DNA of 64,000 bases, from NCBI GenBank assembly GCA_963808965.1, contig CAWEHU010000012.1:62001-126000 (forward strand). The letters run 5' to 3'. A program made the position numbers and the translations under genes. Positions 19,320 through 28,064 of this stretch are shown here, in pieces (position 1 is the first letter of the stretch; each line of letters opens with the position of its first letter). The stretch is from CAWEHU01 sp963808965 (GTDB lineage: Bacteria > Pseudomonadota > Alphaproteobacteria > Acetobacterales > Acetobacteraceae). The notes beneath the pieces were generated by a model. The model did no database searches, had not been told where the DNA came from, and was given only the letters and a program-made list of their open reading frames with translations.

Positions 19320-21228
19320 ATGCGACGACCGGCACGCCGTCTCTGGTCCTCGATCGTCGGCGTCATCGCGGTCGCCGCCATTGTCGTCGGAATCAATCTG
19401 TTCGCCGACGCTCGGCTCGCGAACGTGCAGCTCGATCTCACGCAGCAGCGCCTTTACACGCTTTCCGCCGGCACCAAGCAGATCCTCCAAGGGCTGAAGG
19501 AGCCGGTCACGCTCCGGCTGTTCTACTCCCACCAGCTCGGGAGCGCGGTTCCCGTCTACGGCACTTACGCCGACCGGGTGCGCGAGATGCTACAACAATA
19601 CGCCACCATCTCAGACGGAAAGGTGCGCCTCGAGTTCTACGATCCGGAGCCGTTCAGCGATACCGAGGACCGCGCGATGGCTTACGGCCTGCAAGGCGTC
19701 CCGGTGGACCAGTCCGGCGAGCAGGTCTATTTCGGCCTCGCCGGCTCCAATTTGCTCGACGACGAACGAAGCATCGCCTTCTTCCAGCCGGAGCGCGAAC
19801 GCTTCCTCGAATACGATCTGACGAAGCTCGTCTACGAGTTGTCGAATCCGACGCGGCCGGTGATCGGCGTGATGTCGTCGTTGCCGCTCGACGGCGACCC
19901 GCGGCTCATGATGATGCGCGCGGGCGGCAACGCCGGGCGGCCCTGGACGTCGATCATGCAGCTCCGGCAGACGAACCAGGTAAAGACAGTCCCGACCGAC
20001 GCGCAGGTGATCGACCCGGACATCCAGGTGCTGCTCGTGGCGCAGGCGCAGGACCTTTCCGACGCCACCCTTTACGCGCTCGATCAGTTCGTGATGCGCG
20101 GCGGCCGGCTGATGGCGATGGTCGATCCATACAGCGAGGCCGAGGCGGCGAGCGCCGGGGTTGGCGGAATGCCGCCCCGGCATCTCAACTCCAATCTCGG
20201 CAAGCTGTTCGACGCCTGGGGCATCGTCTTCGACCCGAGCAAGATTGTGGGTGATCCCTCGGGCGCGTGGCGGGTGCGCGCGAGCCCTTCCGAACATGTG
20301 CAGACGGTTGATTACGTCGCCTGGTTCAACATCCGCGATGGAATCTCGCATGATGACCCGGCCACGGCGGACCTGCAGCAGATTACGGTCGCTTCGTCGG
20401 GCTTTCTCGGCAAGAAGGACCGCGCCGACATCACCTTCACACCGCTGCTCACGAGCAGCCCGGCTTCGGGTGTGATCCCTGTCGCCGACGTGAAGACACC
20501 CGACCCGGCCAAGGTGCTCGCCGAGTTCAAATCGGAAGGCGGCCCGCGGGTCATCGCTGCGCGCGTTCGTGGCGTGTTGAAATCGGCTTTCGCCGCCCCG
20601 CCCCCGCTGCCGGAAGGCCAGAAACGTCCCGACGGCTTTCCCGCCTACAAAGCGCAGACGGACGGGCCAGCAAACTTGGTCGTGGTGGCGGATTTCGGAC
20701 ATCCTCGCCGATCGCTTCTGGGTGCGCGTGCAGGATTTCTTCGGCCAGCAAGACGCGACGCCGTTCAGCGACAACGGCGCGTTCGTCAGCAATCTCATCG
20801 GGACGCTCGCGGGCGGCGACCTCCTGATCGGGCTGCGCAGCCGGGGCGAGTCGATCCGGCCGTTCACAATGGTGAACGAAATGCAGTCGAAGGCGGAGGC
20901 CACCTTCCGGCAAACCGAACGGCGGCTACAGCGGCATCTGGACGAAACCGAAAAGCAGCTACAGCAGCTCCGGCATGGCGGAGCGGAGGGCGCATCGCAG
21001 GCCTTGATTACGCCGGAACAGCGCGGCGTCATCAATTCGCTACGGAAGGACATCGGGGACACGCGCGCCCAGCTCCGCGCGGTGCAGCTCAATCTGAACC
21101 GGGACATCTCGCGCCTCCGCGCGTGGCTACAGTTCTTCAATATCGTGCTGGTTCCGGCGCTTCTCGCCGTCGCCGCGATCGTGCTCGCGATCCTACGCAG
21201 CCGCAGGCGAGCGAGGGCGCGCGCTTGA
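19320..21228 (+). CDS. GldG family / uncharacterised ABC-type transport substrate component (frame broken)
   Basis: N-terminal membrane anchor (SIVGVIAVAAIVVGINLFA), the DLTQQRLYTLSAGTKQIL signature of the GldG/ABC_transp_aux family, a long extracytoplasmic domain, a coiled-coil stretch (QSKAEATFRQTERRLQRHL) and a C-terminal transmembrane helix before an Arg-rich tail. The frame breaks near 20694 (gat-t-tcg in a T run). Removing one base restores VVVADSDILADRFWVRVQDF, giving ~636 residues. Left uncorrected, the upstream frame happens to run on into the next gene, producing a false fusion. Confidence 0.87.
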
Positions 21229-22259
21229 GGGGCAAGACGGCACTCATCCTGCTCGCGGTCGCCGTGCTCGTGCTGGGGGGCGGCTGGTATTTCGGGCACG
21301 CGCGCGCGCCCCGGCAGCAGGAGCAGGTAACGGGGCAGCTCGCGTTTCCGGGCCTCGCGGCTCGCCTGGGGGATGCCGCGCAAATCGAGATCGTGCATCA
21401 GAACAAGCCGCTGGTCATCCTTCGCCACGGCGATGCGTGGGGGCTCGAAGACCGGAGCGGCTACCCGGTGCAGCCATCGAAGTTGCGTGAGATGCTGACC
21501 GGCCTCACCGAGCTGCGCATTGTCGAGCCGCGCACGACCAACTCGACGCAATTCGCCCGTCTCGGCGTGGAGGACCCGCACGACCCGAAGGGCAACGCGA
21601 ACCTACTCCGCGTGCTGGATGCCTCCGGCACCCCGATCGCCGAGCTGATCGTCGGCCATCGCCGCACGCGGATCCAGGGGAACGTTCCGGAATCGGTCTA
21701 TGTTCGCCGGCCCGGCGAGGACCAGGCGTGGCTCGCGGAAGGACAACTCCCGGTGGATGCCGACCCGCAGCTTTGGCTAGACCGCGACATCATGAATATC
21801 GACCATTCCCGGATCGCCTCGGTGACCGTGAAGCGCGGCGGCCAGACGCTCGATTTCGCCCCGCAAGGGGACAGATTGGTGCTGATCTCGCCCGCCAATC
21901 ATCCCGAACTCGACCCGTATAAGCTCGACGAACTGGAGCGCGGGCTCGAACTGCTGACCTTGCAGGACGTGCGGCCGGCGAAGGAGATGACCGGCGAGCC
22001 GGTCGGGGAAAGCGTTTTCGTGACGAAAGATGGCCTGCGCGTGACCCTTTCGGCCTTCGATAAAGAAAACGAGCTGTGGGCGCGGTTCGCCGTGACCGGA
22101 AGCGGGGACACACAGACGGAAGCGGACAAGCTGCGGGCGAAGCTCGACGGCTGGGCCTACCAGCTCGGCTCCTGGAAGGAAAAGGCGCTCGTGCCGACCC
22201 TCGACGATGTCAAGGCGTCCGCACCCGCACCCGCACCCGCCGAGAGCCCGAAGCAGTGA
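21225..22259 (+). CDS. DUF4340 domain-containing membrane-anchored protein
   Basis: Starts at TTG 21225 overlapping the preceding stop (TTGA). N-terminal transmembrane helix (TALILLAVAVLVLGGGWYF), then the DUF4340 fold with LRIVEPRTTN, RLGVEDPHDPKGNA, SVYVRRPGEDQAWL and a second similar lobe. The C-terminal tail is Ala/Pro-rich. DUF4340 proteins regularly accompany GldG-type ABC genes, and their role is unknown. The 3' end overlaps the Nudix gene (GTGA), so the operon is translationally coupled throughout. Confidence 0.9.
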   Translation: MRGKTALILLAVAVLVLGGGWYFGHARAPRQQEQVTGQLAFPGLAARLGDAAQIEIVHQNKPLVILRHGDAWGLEDRSGYPVQPSKLREMLTGLTELRIVEPRTTNSTQFARLGVEDPHDPKGNANLLRVLDASGTPIAELIVGHRRTRIQGNVPESVYVRRPGEDQAWLAEGQLPVDADPQLWLDRDIMNIDHSRIASVTVKRGGQTLDFAPQGDRLVLISPANHPELDPYKLDELERGLELLTLQDVRPAKEMTGEPVGESVFVTKDGLRVTLSAFDKENELWARFAVTGSGDTQTEADKLRAKLDGWAYQLGSWKEKALVPTLDDVKASAPAPAPAESPKQ

Positions 22260-22690
22260 GCGAGGGCCGCGAATACCCTGCCCGTCCCATCGTCGGGATC
22301 GGGGTCGCGGTGCTGCGCCCTGGGGCGGTGCTGCTGGTCCGCCGTGCCCGGCCACCAAATCTTGGCGCGTGGAGTTTGCCCGGCGGCGGACAAGAACTGG
22401 GCGAGACGGCAGAACAAGCCGCCCGGCGCGAACTGCTGGAGGAGACCGGACTTACAGTGGGCGCGCTGCACCTCGCCGCCAACGTGGACAGCATCGCCCG
22501 CGACGAGGCCGGGCGGGTGCGCTTCCACTACACGATCATCGACTTCGCCGCCCGCTGGGAAAGCGGGGAACCGCGCGCCGGCTCCGATGTCAGCGAGGCC
22601 GTTTGGGCGAGGCTGGACCAGCTGGACAGCTTCGCGCTGTGGAGCGAGGCGATTCGGGTGATCGGCATCGCGCAGAAGCTGCTCGGCTGA
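22256..22690 (+). CDS. NUDIX hydrolase
   Basis: 144 residues from GTG 22256, which overlaps the DUF4340 stop. Nudix box GGGQELGETAEQAARRELLE followed by ETG; N-terminal IVGIGVAVLRPGAVLLVRRA and SLPGGG match small sugar-nucleotide or ADP-ribose pyrophosphatases. Exact substrate cannot be told. Last gene of the Gld-type operon and convergent with the msrP genes. Confidence 0.9.
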   Translation: MSEGREYPARPIVGIGVAVLRPGAVLLVRRARPPNLGAWSLPGGGQELGETAEQAARRELLEETGLTVGALHLAANVDSIARDEAGRVRFHYTIIDFAARWESGEPRAGSDVSEAVWARLDQLDSFALWSEAIRVIGIAQKLLG

Positions 22691-22711
22691 TGAAGGCGAG
22701 CAAACGCGCGG

Positions 22712-23023
22712 TCAACTCCGGCGCCGATGCTGGTTGCCAGCCGCGTGGCGGGAAGCGAGCGTGATGGAAAGGCCCGCGCATATGATCCCGATCGCGGCGG
22801 GCAGCAGCCAAGCGGGGCGAAGCAGCAGCGGGACTAGCAAATACCCCCAGAACCAGCGGGCGAGATGCGTCTCGACGAAAGCCTGGATGGCGTGCAGGAG
22901 GTCGTGATCGATGAGAATGAGGGTCTGCCCGAGCGGAACGCCGGGCGGCCCGAGCGTCGCCAGAGCCACCGCTCCAACCAGGAAGATCGCGGCGATTATC
23001 GCCAGGGTACGCTGAGCAATCAC
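22712..23023 (-). CDS. small membrane protein coupled to msrP
   Basis: 103 residues, GTG start overlapping the msrP stop (GTGA), so translation is coupled. Predicted membrane segments: LAIIAAIFLVGAVALATL and a C-terminal pair around WGYLLVPLLLRPAWLLPAAIG. Between them an amphipathic stretch contains LIDHDLLHAIQAFVETHLARW, with several His residues. It occupies the place of msrQ but is half its length and lacks the MsrQ ferric-reductase fold. Function unknown; possibly an MsrP electron-delivery or anchoring partner. Confidence 0.7.
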   Translation of the reverse strand: MIAQRTLAIIAAIFLVGAVALATLGPPGVPLGQTLILIDHDLLHAIQAFVETHLARWFWGYLLVPLLLRPAWLLPAAIGIICAGLSITLASRHAAGNQHRRRS

Positions 23024-23946
23024 ACGAACAGCTTCTCGTTCTTCCGTCCCTCATACAATGAGGCGACGAACGCGCCATAACCGTTGTAGATTTGCGTCGG
23101 CACCCGCTCTTTCGTGCCGAGCAGCAACTCGGTCGCTTGACTCCAACGCGGATGCGGCACGGCGGGATTGACGTTGGCCCAGAATCCGTACTCGTCAGGC
23201 GAGATGGCCTCCCAGAAGGTGGTCGGGCGCTTCTCGACGAAGCTCACTTTCACGATCGCTTTCGCCGACTTGAAGCCGTATTTCCAGGGGACAGTTAGCC
23301 GGATCGGGCCGCCGTTCTGCGCCGGCAGAGGCTTGCCGAACAGACCCGTGGAAATGAAGGCGAGCTCGTTCGCCGCCTCGTCCATCGTCAGGGCCTCGAT
23401 GTAGGGCCACGGGTAAAGCGGATTGCGCAGGTTCGGCATCGACTTCTCCTGCGCCGTCTCGAAGACGATGAACTTGGCGGAGCCGAGCGGCTCGGCGATG
23501 CGTAGCAATTCGCTCACCGGGAACCCGGTCCAGGGCACCGTCATAGCCCAGGCCTCGACGCAGCGATGCCGGTATACCCGCTCCTCGAGCGACACTTGCT
23601 TCAGCAGATCCTCGATCGCGATCGTGCGCGGCTGCTTCACCTGCCCGAGGATCTGCACCGACCAGGGACGCTGCTTCAGCGATTGAGCCGCGCGCCAGAG
23701 ATCCTTGTCTTCGCTGAATTCATAATAGTTGTTGTAGGTCTCGGCGTTCTTTTCGGCAGTGATCGCACGCCCCGGATCGTATTTGCCATTGCGCGGCACG
23801 GGGCCGCTCGTGTCCTCGGCCAGCGCCGGATTCCAGATGCTCGCGGCCGCCGCGCCGGCGAGCACCGCACGCCGGCCAAGGACGAGGGCCTCAGGCGTGA
23901 CCAGGTGCTCCGGAATTTCCCAACCGCGGCGTCCGACGATGCGCAT
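23020..23946 (-). CDS. msrP: protein-methionine-sulfoxide reductase catalytic subunit MsrP
   Basis: Periplasmic molybdoenzyme (YedY) repairing oxidised methionines. Twin-arginine export signal RRAVLAGAAAAS near the N-terminus, then TYNNYYEF, the Moco ligand Cys in YRHRCVEAWAM, MDEAANELAFISTGLFGKPLPAQNGGPIRL and PWKYGFKSAKAIVKVSF. Start at ATG 23946 (MRIVGRRGWEIPEHL), which has ggag six bases upstream and matches family N-termini. Full length (~308 residues). No msrQ adjoins it; a short membrane protein follows instead. Confidence 0.95.
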   Translation of the reverse strand: MRIVGRRGWEIPEHLVTPEALVLGRRAVLAGAAAASIWNPALAEDTSGPVPRNGKYDPGRAITAEKNAETYNNYYEFSEDKDLWRAAQSLKQRPWSVQILGQVKQPRTIAIEDLLKQVSLEERVYRHRCVEAWAMTVPWTGFPVSELLRIAEPLGSAKFIVFETAQEKSMPNLRNPLYPWPYIEALTMDEAANELAFISTGLFGKPLPAQNGGPIRLTVPWKYGFKSAKAIVKVSFVEKRPTTFWEAISPDEYGFWANVNPAVPHPRWSQATELLLGTKERVPTQIYNGYGAFVASLYEGRKNEKLFV

Positions 23947-24123
23947 GACGTTCTCCATCCTCTTCTTCCGATCATACGTCCGAGACGCTTCGGTGGATGT
24001 AACCGTAGCGTGACGCCAACCTGATCCGTGGCGCCGGTCCCATCTTGTCCGACAGGCACGTGTCCGGATTATTACAGCACATAACCCTCAAAGTTGACCG
24101 CCTCAGAAAGTGAGCTTGTCCAG

Positions 24124-24555
24124 ATGAGCCATCCGCCGTTGACCGACCGCGCCGTGTATCCTCTCTGGGCGCGGGACGTCGCGCGCTTCGGGGATACCGA
24201 CCAACTGGGCCACCTCAACAACGCGACCTTCTCCACCTTCCTCGAGACCGGGCGGGTCGCCTTCCTCTGGGACCAGGGCGGCCGCTTGTCCCCTCCGGGC
24301 TCCGCGTTCGTCATCGCGCGGCTGGAACTAGATTACCGGGCCGAGATGCACTGGGGCGGGGACGTCGAGATCGGGACGGTGGTGCTGTCCGTGGGGCGGA
24401 CCTCGTTCCGGCTCGGGCAAGGCATCTTCCAGGACGATGCCTGTTCAGCCACGGCGCACACGGTCATCGTCCTGATCGATGAAACCACCCGAAAATCTGC
24501 GCCGCTGCCCGACAGCCTGCGGGCGAAACTGCTCGGCTGGTCGGCCGGAGGTTGA
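24124..24555 (+). CDS. acyl-CoA thioesterase (hotdog fold)
   Basis: 143 residues with the 4HBT signature: DVARFGDTDQLGHLNNATF followed by STFLETGRVAFL, where the Asp and the HLNN loop are the active-site elements. Later pieces LDYRAEMHWGGDVEIGTVVL and SATAHTVIVLID fit the central beta-sheet. Similar to YbgC/FadM-type thioesterases; acyl-chain preference unknown. Single gene. Confidence 0.88.
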   Translation: MSHPPLTDRAVYPLWARDVARFGDTDQLGHLNNATFSTFLETGRVAFLWDQGGRLSPPGSAFVIARLELDYRAEMHWGGDVEIGTVVLSVGRTSFRLGQGIFQDDACSATAHTVIVLIDETTRKSAPLPDSLRAKLLGWSAGG

Positions 24556-24665
24556 GCTAACACCGCCCTGCAAGGCTGGCCGACGGCCTGCGTGCTTTCG
24601 CCGACCGCGCGCTGACCCTATATCCTGTCTTGGACATAACTCAACTTAAGGTTTTAGAGGTCCGC

Positions 24666-24833
24666 GTGACTCCGGCGGCTGATTCAATGACTCCTCGGGA
24701 CATCGCTCGCTTTCTCATCTCGACCCGCCTCTTCGAGAAGTGGGAGGTATTGGCCATGAGCGTCGTCGAGCTCTACGCCCTGATGGACTATCTTAGCGGC
24801 AAGCGGCCCGAGGGTTGGCGCGCAATCGGCTAA
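24666..24833 (+). CDS. small hypothetical protein
   Basis: About 55 residues from GTG 24666, preceded by agagg; an ATG at 24687 or 24630 could also serve. The sequence is mostly amphipathic helix (RDIARFLISTRLFEKWEV, VVELYALMDYLSGKRPEGW) with normal codon usage for this genome. No domain recognised. Stops 26 bases before the convergent lytic transglycosylase. Plausible but unproven. Confidence 0.42.
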   Translation: MTPAADSMTPRDIARFLISTRLFEKWEVLAMSVVELYALMDYLSGKRPEGWRAIG

Positions 24834-24859
24834 GCGCGCTGATCGCGTCACAGCAGGGC

Positions 24860-25624
24860 TCAGGACATCGGCTTGCGGCAGTCCTGGGCGCGCGGGGGGG
24901 AGCGCAGATACGGCCCGAGTACGGCCGCGACTTGGCAGGCGCTCAGATGCCGGCGCACACGACTCGGCTGCCGAGCGATATTGATGCGCGCCGATCCTCC
25001 GCCCGCGAGCGCGACACGCAGGAACATCAGGCGAGAGGTGCCGGCGCGGGTCGCCGGGATCGGCAAGCCTGCGCCCACCGCCGCTACAGCCGATCGGTAA
25101 GTGGCGGCGAGCTCGGGCGTGCGGGAGTGATACATGCCGACTGCGGTGTACCAGTTGCCCGCCGCCGGTCCCTCCCGCAATTCGCGTAGAAAGCGGGCGG
25201 CGTAGTCCGCGTTGGTCCCGGGATCGAACGCTTCCTCCAACGTCCGGAAGGCGAGCGGGTGCATCGGCAGATCCACTTGCATGCAGCCCACGTCGATATA
25301 ACCCACGCCGCGCGCCAGCGCCTGCCGCGCCCAATCCACCGCTTGCTGCTTCGTATCGAAGAAGAGGCTCTGTCCATCGGCGTCGATCGTCCACGGCCAC
25401 GGCTGGAAGCCGGCGGAGGTAGAGCGACCACTCTCGACTTTTGCGATGATGGCGAGCAGGCCTGGAGGCGTTTGGTGCGCGCGTTCAGCCTTTTGCACGG
25501 CGGCGAGACAGAGTTCGCTCGGGTGGCCCGCCAGCTCCCCGTTCTCAGCTGACCCCGGCGAAGCCCAAACGGCGGCCACGAGCACGCCGAAGGCTGCAAG
25601 AAGGGTGACGGGGAAAGCTCTCAT
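24860..25624 (-). CDS. lytic transglycosylase domain-containing protein
   Basis: Signal peptide MRAFPVTLLAAFGVLVAAVW, then a lysozyme-like SLT core: PPGLLAIIAKVESGRS (catalytic Glu), ARGVGYIDVGCMQVDLP, AFDPGTNADYAARFLREL and AAGNWYTAVGMYHSRTP. About 254 residues. Cleaves the peptidoglycan glycan strand to anhydro-muropeptides. Start set at ATG 25624 by the signal peptide. Divergent from the PEP-CTERM gene, sharing a ~280-base upstream region. Confidence 0.9.
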   Translation of the reverse strand: MRAFPVTLLAAFGVLVAAVWASPGSAENGELAGHPSELCLAAVQKAERAHQTPPGLLAIIAKVESGRSTSAGFQPWPWTIDADGQSLFFDTKQQAVDWARQALARGVGYIDVGCMQVDLPMHPLAFRTLEEAFDPGTNADYAARFLRELREGPAAGNWYTAVGMYHSRTPELAATYRSAVAAVGAGLPIPATRAGTSRLMFLRVALAGGGSARINIARQPSRVRRHLSACQVAAVLGPYLRSPPRAQDCRKPMS

Positions 25625-25906
25625 GCGGCTTCCGTGCGGCATTCGTGCAACGCTCCGATCGGAATCGCATGCGCTCCGCGCACTCCCGCCCGTTTTGACG
25701 CCGTTGTGACTTCGACTCTCCATGACCACCCAGGTTACGCTCCGGTCATCCGGACGGGCCTTGTAACGTGCACGCCCGGAGAAGGCACGCTCAGAACGGC
25801 CACGGTCCGGCCGGGCATTCCTTCCAGCTGCCGCCGCCCGCGTCACTCCGTCAAGCCTTTCTATGAACGAAGAATGAACAAGAGCTCTGGTTCGGAGGAG
25901 GGTTCA

Positions 25907-27172
25907 ATGCAGCGGATTCCGATGCCGGCGAAGATCGCCGGGTTACTTTTTCTTGCCTGTGGCTTGGCTGGGGGAACAGCCTCGGCGGCACCGATCTACA
26001 GTCTAGACACTCTGATCCCTGTCCCGCCGAGCCCCGATAACAATCAGGGCGGCAAGTTCACCAGCTTCGATATCAGCTTCTTCGATCCCAATACACAACT
26101 CGACTACGTAGCCGACCGGTCGAACGCATCGGTCGACATCTTCTCCGCCGCTACCAATACGTTCGTGGGACGGGTCGGCGGCAGCGGCAATCTCTTCACG
26201 GGTCAGGCGGCCACGACGTCAGTCTCGGGACCGGACGGGGTCTTGGTCGTGAGCCTGCCCGGCCAGCACCAACTGTGGGCCGGCAACGGCAACAGCACGT
26301 TGCTCGGATTCAACATCAACAACGCCAATGCGCAGCTTCCTTTCTCGCCGATCGCGACCGGCACCCCCGCCGACAAGCGGGTGGATGAAATGGCGTTCGA
26401 CCCGAGAGACAATTTGCTGCTGGTCGCGAACAATGCCGCGGGGCCGCCGCCATTCTCGACGCTCGTCAATGCCCAGACCGGCGCGATCGTCGCGAAGACG
26501 GTCTTCAACGGAGCCAATAACACCCCGAATGCCACCGGCGGCATCGAGCAATCCGTGTGGGACCCGAACACCCAGAGCTTCTATCTTTCGATACCGGAGA
26601 TCAACGGCAAGGCGCCCGGCGGCATCGCCCAGATCGACGCGAGCGGCAGGGTGATCAAGACCTTCGATCTCGGCACGTTCGGCATCTCGGCTTGCTCCCC
26701 GGCGGGCTTGGCGCGGGGGACCGGGAGCCAGCTGATGGTCGGCTGCGGCACGGCCGGCACGCAGGCGATCCTCTTCGACCCGACCAAGAATGGCGGCAAT
26801 GGCGCCGTCCTCGCGACGTTCCCGCAGATCAATGGCTCGGATGAGGTGTGGTTCGACCCGACCACGGGCCGCTTCTTCGTCAGCGGCGGCACCAATACGA
26901 CCGGTCCCGCCATCGGCGTCATCGACGCCGCAACGATGACCTTCCTCGAAAACATTCCGACCGTCCCCGGTAACACGCACTCGGTCGCGGTCGATCCCAT
27001 CTCCGGTGAGGTCTTCGTGCCGTTCCCGGGTTTGGCTGGAAACAACCTGTGCCCGAACGGCTGCGTCGCCGTGTTCGCGGTCGCGGCGCCGGAGCCACCT
27101 TCTCTTTGGCTGATCATGGTCGCCGTGCTCGGGCTCGGCGTCGTAAGTCTGCGGCGGCGTTTGCGCGGCTAA
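25907..27172 (+). CDS. PEP-CTERM-anchored beta-propeller protein (YncE-like)
   Basis: Signal peptide (KIAGLLFLACGLAGGTASA), a repeated NHL/YncE-like propeller with blades of the type FFDPNTQLDYVADRSNASVDIF and VDPISGEVFVPF, and a C-terminal sorting signal: PEPPSLWLI, a hydrophobic helix, then RRRLRG. That tail is the PEP-CTERM signal processed by an exosortase, implying surface or secreted localisation. ATG 25907 has an excellent ribosome site (ggaggagg). About 421 residues. No exosortase gene is in the window. Confidence 0.85.
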   Translation: MQRIPMPAKIAGLLFLACGLAGGTASAAPIYSLDTLIPVPPSPDNNQGGKFTSFDISFFDPNTQLDYVADRSNASVDIFSAATNTFVGRVGGSGNLFTGQAATTSVSGPDGVLVVSLPGQHQLWAGNGNSTLLGFNINNANAQLPFSPIATGTPADKRVDEMAFDPRDNLLLVANNAAGPPPFSTLVNAQTGAIVAKTVFNGANNTPNATGGIEQSVWDPNTQSFYLSIPEINGKAPGGIAQIDASGRVIKTFDLGTFGISACSPAGLARGTGSQLMVGCGTAGTQAILFDPTKNGGNGAVLATFPQINGSDEVWFDPTTGRFFVSGGTNTTGPAIGVIDAATMTFLENIPTVPGNTHSVAVDPISGEVFVPFPGLAGNNLCPNGCVAVFAVAAPEPPSLWLIMVAVLGLGVVSLRRRLRG

Positions 27173-27193
27173 AGCCGCTCCGGGCATCCGCTG

Positions 27194-27232
27194 CGATGGG
27201 GGCTGTCAGACCGACCTGACGGCCCCCCATCG
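27194..27232 (+). terminator. strong hairpin after PEP-CTERM gene
   Basis: cgatgggggctgtcag (27194-27209) pairs with ctgacggccccccatcg (27216-27232) with a single bulge and a six-base loop, 21 bases after the stop codon. No long T run follows (tctcttcg), so it is a probable but atypical intrinsic terminator. Confidence 0.6.
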
Positions 27233-27464
27233 TCTCTTCGACCATCGCGCATGTTGCGGTTGCGAAACCCGTTGACACGGGCGCGGACTGCGCCAACCTG
27301 AGTGGTGCACGCGAGTGCGCCATCCCGGAGTGAGGCTTCTCGCGTTTCGTCGTGTCGCGGCCACGAACCCGCGGGAAACGCGAGTTAGCGGAACGGCCCG
27401 GCGGAGCGGGCGTTGGTTGCAACGGGTTGGGGGTTCTCCTTTTAGACAAAACCAGGAGGCAGCC

Positions 27465-27929
27465 GTGCCTTTCGACGGTAGCGCGTTCTCCCCGGTCGTG
27501 GATGCACCGTCCGCGACGCCCACTCCCAACAATCCTCACTGGCGTAAGCGCCTCCGCAGTCTGCTCCGCCTCGAATCCTGGCGGGAAGACATCCAGGCGT
27601 TTCTCCCAGGCGCTCGCCCAGCCGAAGCGGAGCCGACCGTCGGTCAGCTTCTCATCACGGCCCGAAGCATGATCGAGCACGAGGGCCGCTGGATCAAAGG
27701 CCACTACGCCACCCTGGATGGGCGGCATTGCGCGGTTGGCGCGCTGCGGGCAGCGGCGCTGAGACTGGATGCGCGCCGGGTCGGCAAGGCGGCGCACGAT
27801 GTACTGCGCGACGTGGCGCGCGAGCGCGGCTTCCGCAGCATCGAGCAGATGAACGATCACTCGAGCCACTCCGAGGTGATCGCAGCCTTCGACAAGGCGA
27901 TCGTGGCCACGGAGCGTCGCGCCGCCTAG
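27465..27929 (+). CDS. DUF6197-like hypothetical protein
   Basis: 154 residues from GTG 27465, with aggagg five bases upstream. The middle, ARSMIEHEGRWIKGHYATL followed by DGRHCAVGALRAA, resembles the DUF6197 pattern (a Trp-containing helix, then a Cys-Ala-Val-Gly-Ala motif). The C-terminal half is helical (FRSIEQMNDHSSHSEVIAAFD). Cytosolic, no known activity. Flanked by hairpins on both sides. Confidence 0.7.
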   Translation: MPFDGSAFSPVVDAPSATPTPNNPHWRKRLRSLLRLESWREDIQAFLPGARPAEAEPTVGQLLITARSMIEHEGRWIKGHYATLDGRHCAVGALRAAALRLDARRVGKAAHDVLRDVARERGFRSIEQMNDHSSHSEVIAAFDKAIVATERRAA

Positions 27930-27961
27930 ATCAGGCCGTCGCCCTCCGGCGGACTGCCGCG

Positions 27962-27980
27962 CGCAGCCACGTTGGCTGCG
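27962..27980 (+). terminator. short hairpin after the DUF6197-like gene
   Basis: cgcagcca pairs perfectly with tggctgcg around a three-base loop, 32 bases after the stop at 27929. There is no T run. Could be a weak terminator or chance. Confidence 0.3.
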
Positions 27981-28064
27981 AGCGTTAGCGGTTCTTCGCT
28001 GTTCGCGACGCGGAACTTTGGCGCCGGACTTTGCGGCGGGGCGAAGGCTGGATAGAGTCCCTCC

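Noticed and set aside
19320..22259. A 979-residue GldG-DUF4340 fusion
   Set aside because: Sequence after ~20694 loses GldG homology until the DUF4340 start; the other frame continues GldG to its own stop at 21228. The fusion is a by-product of one extra base.
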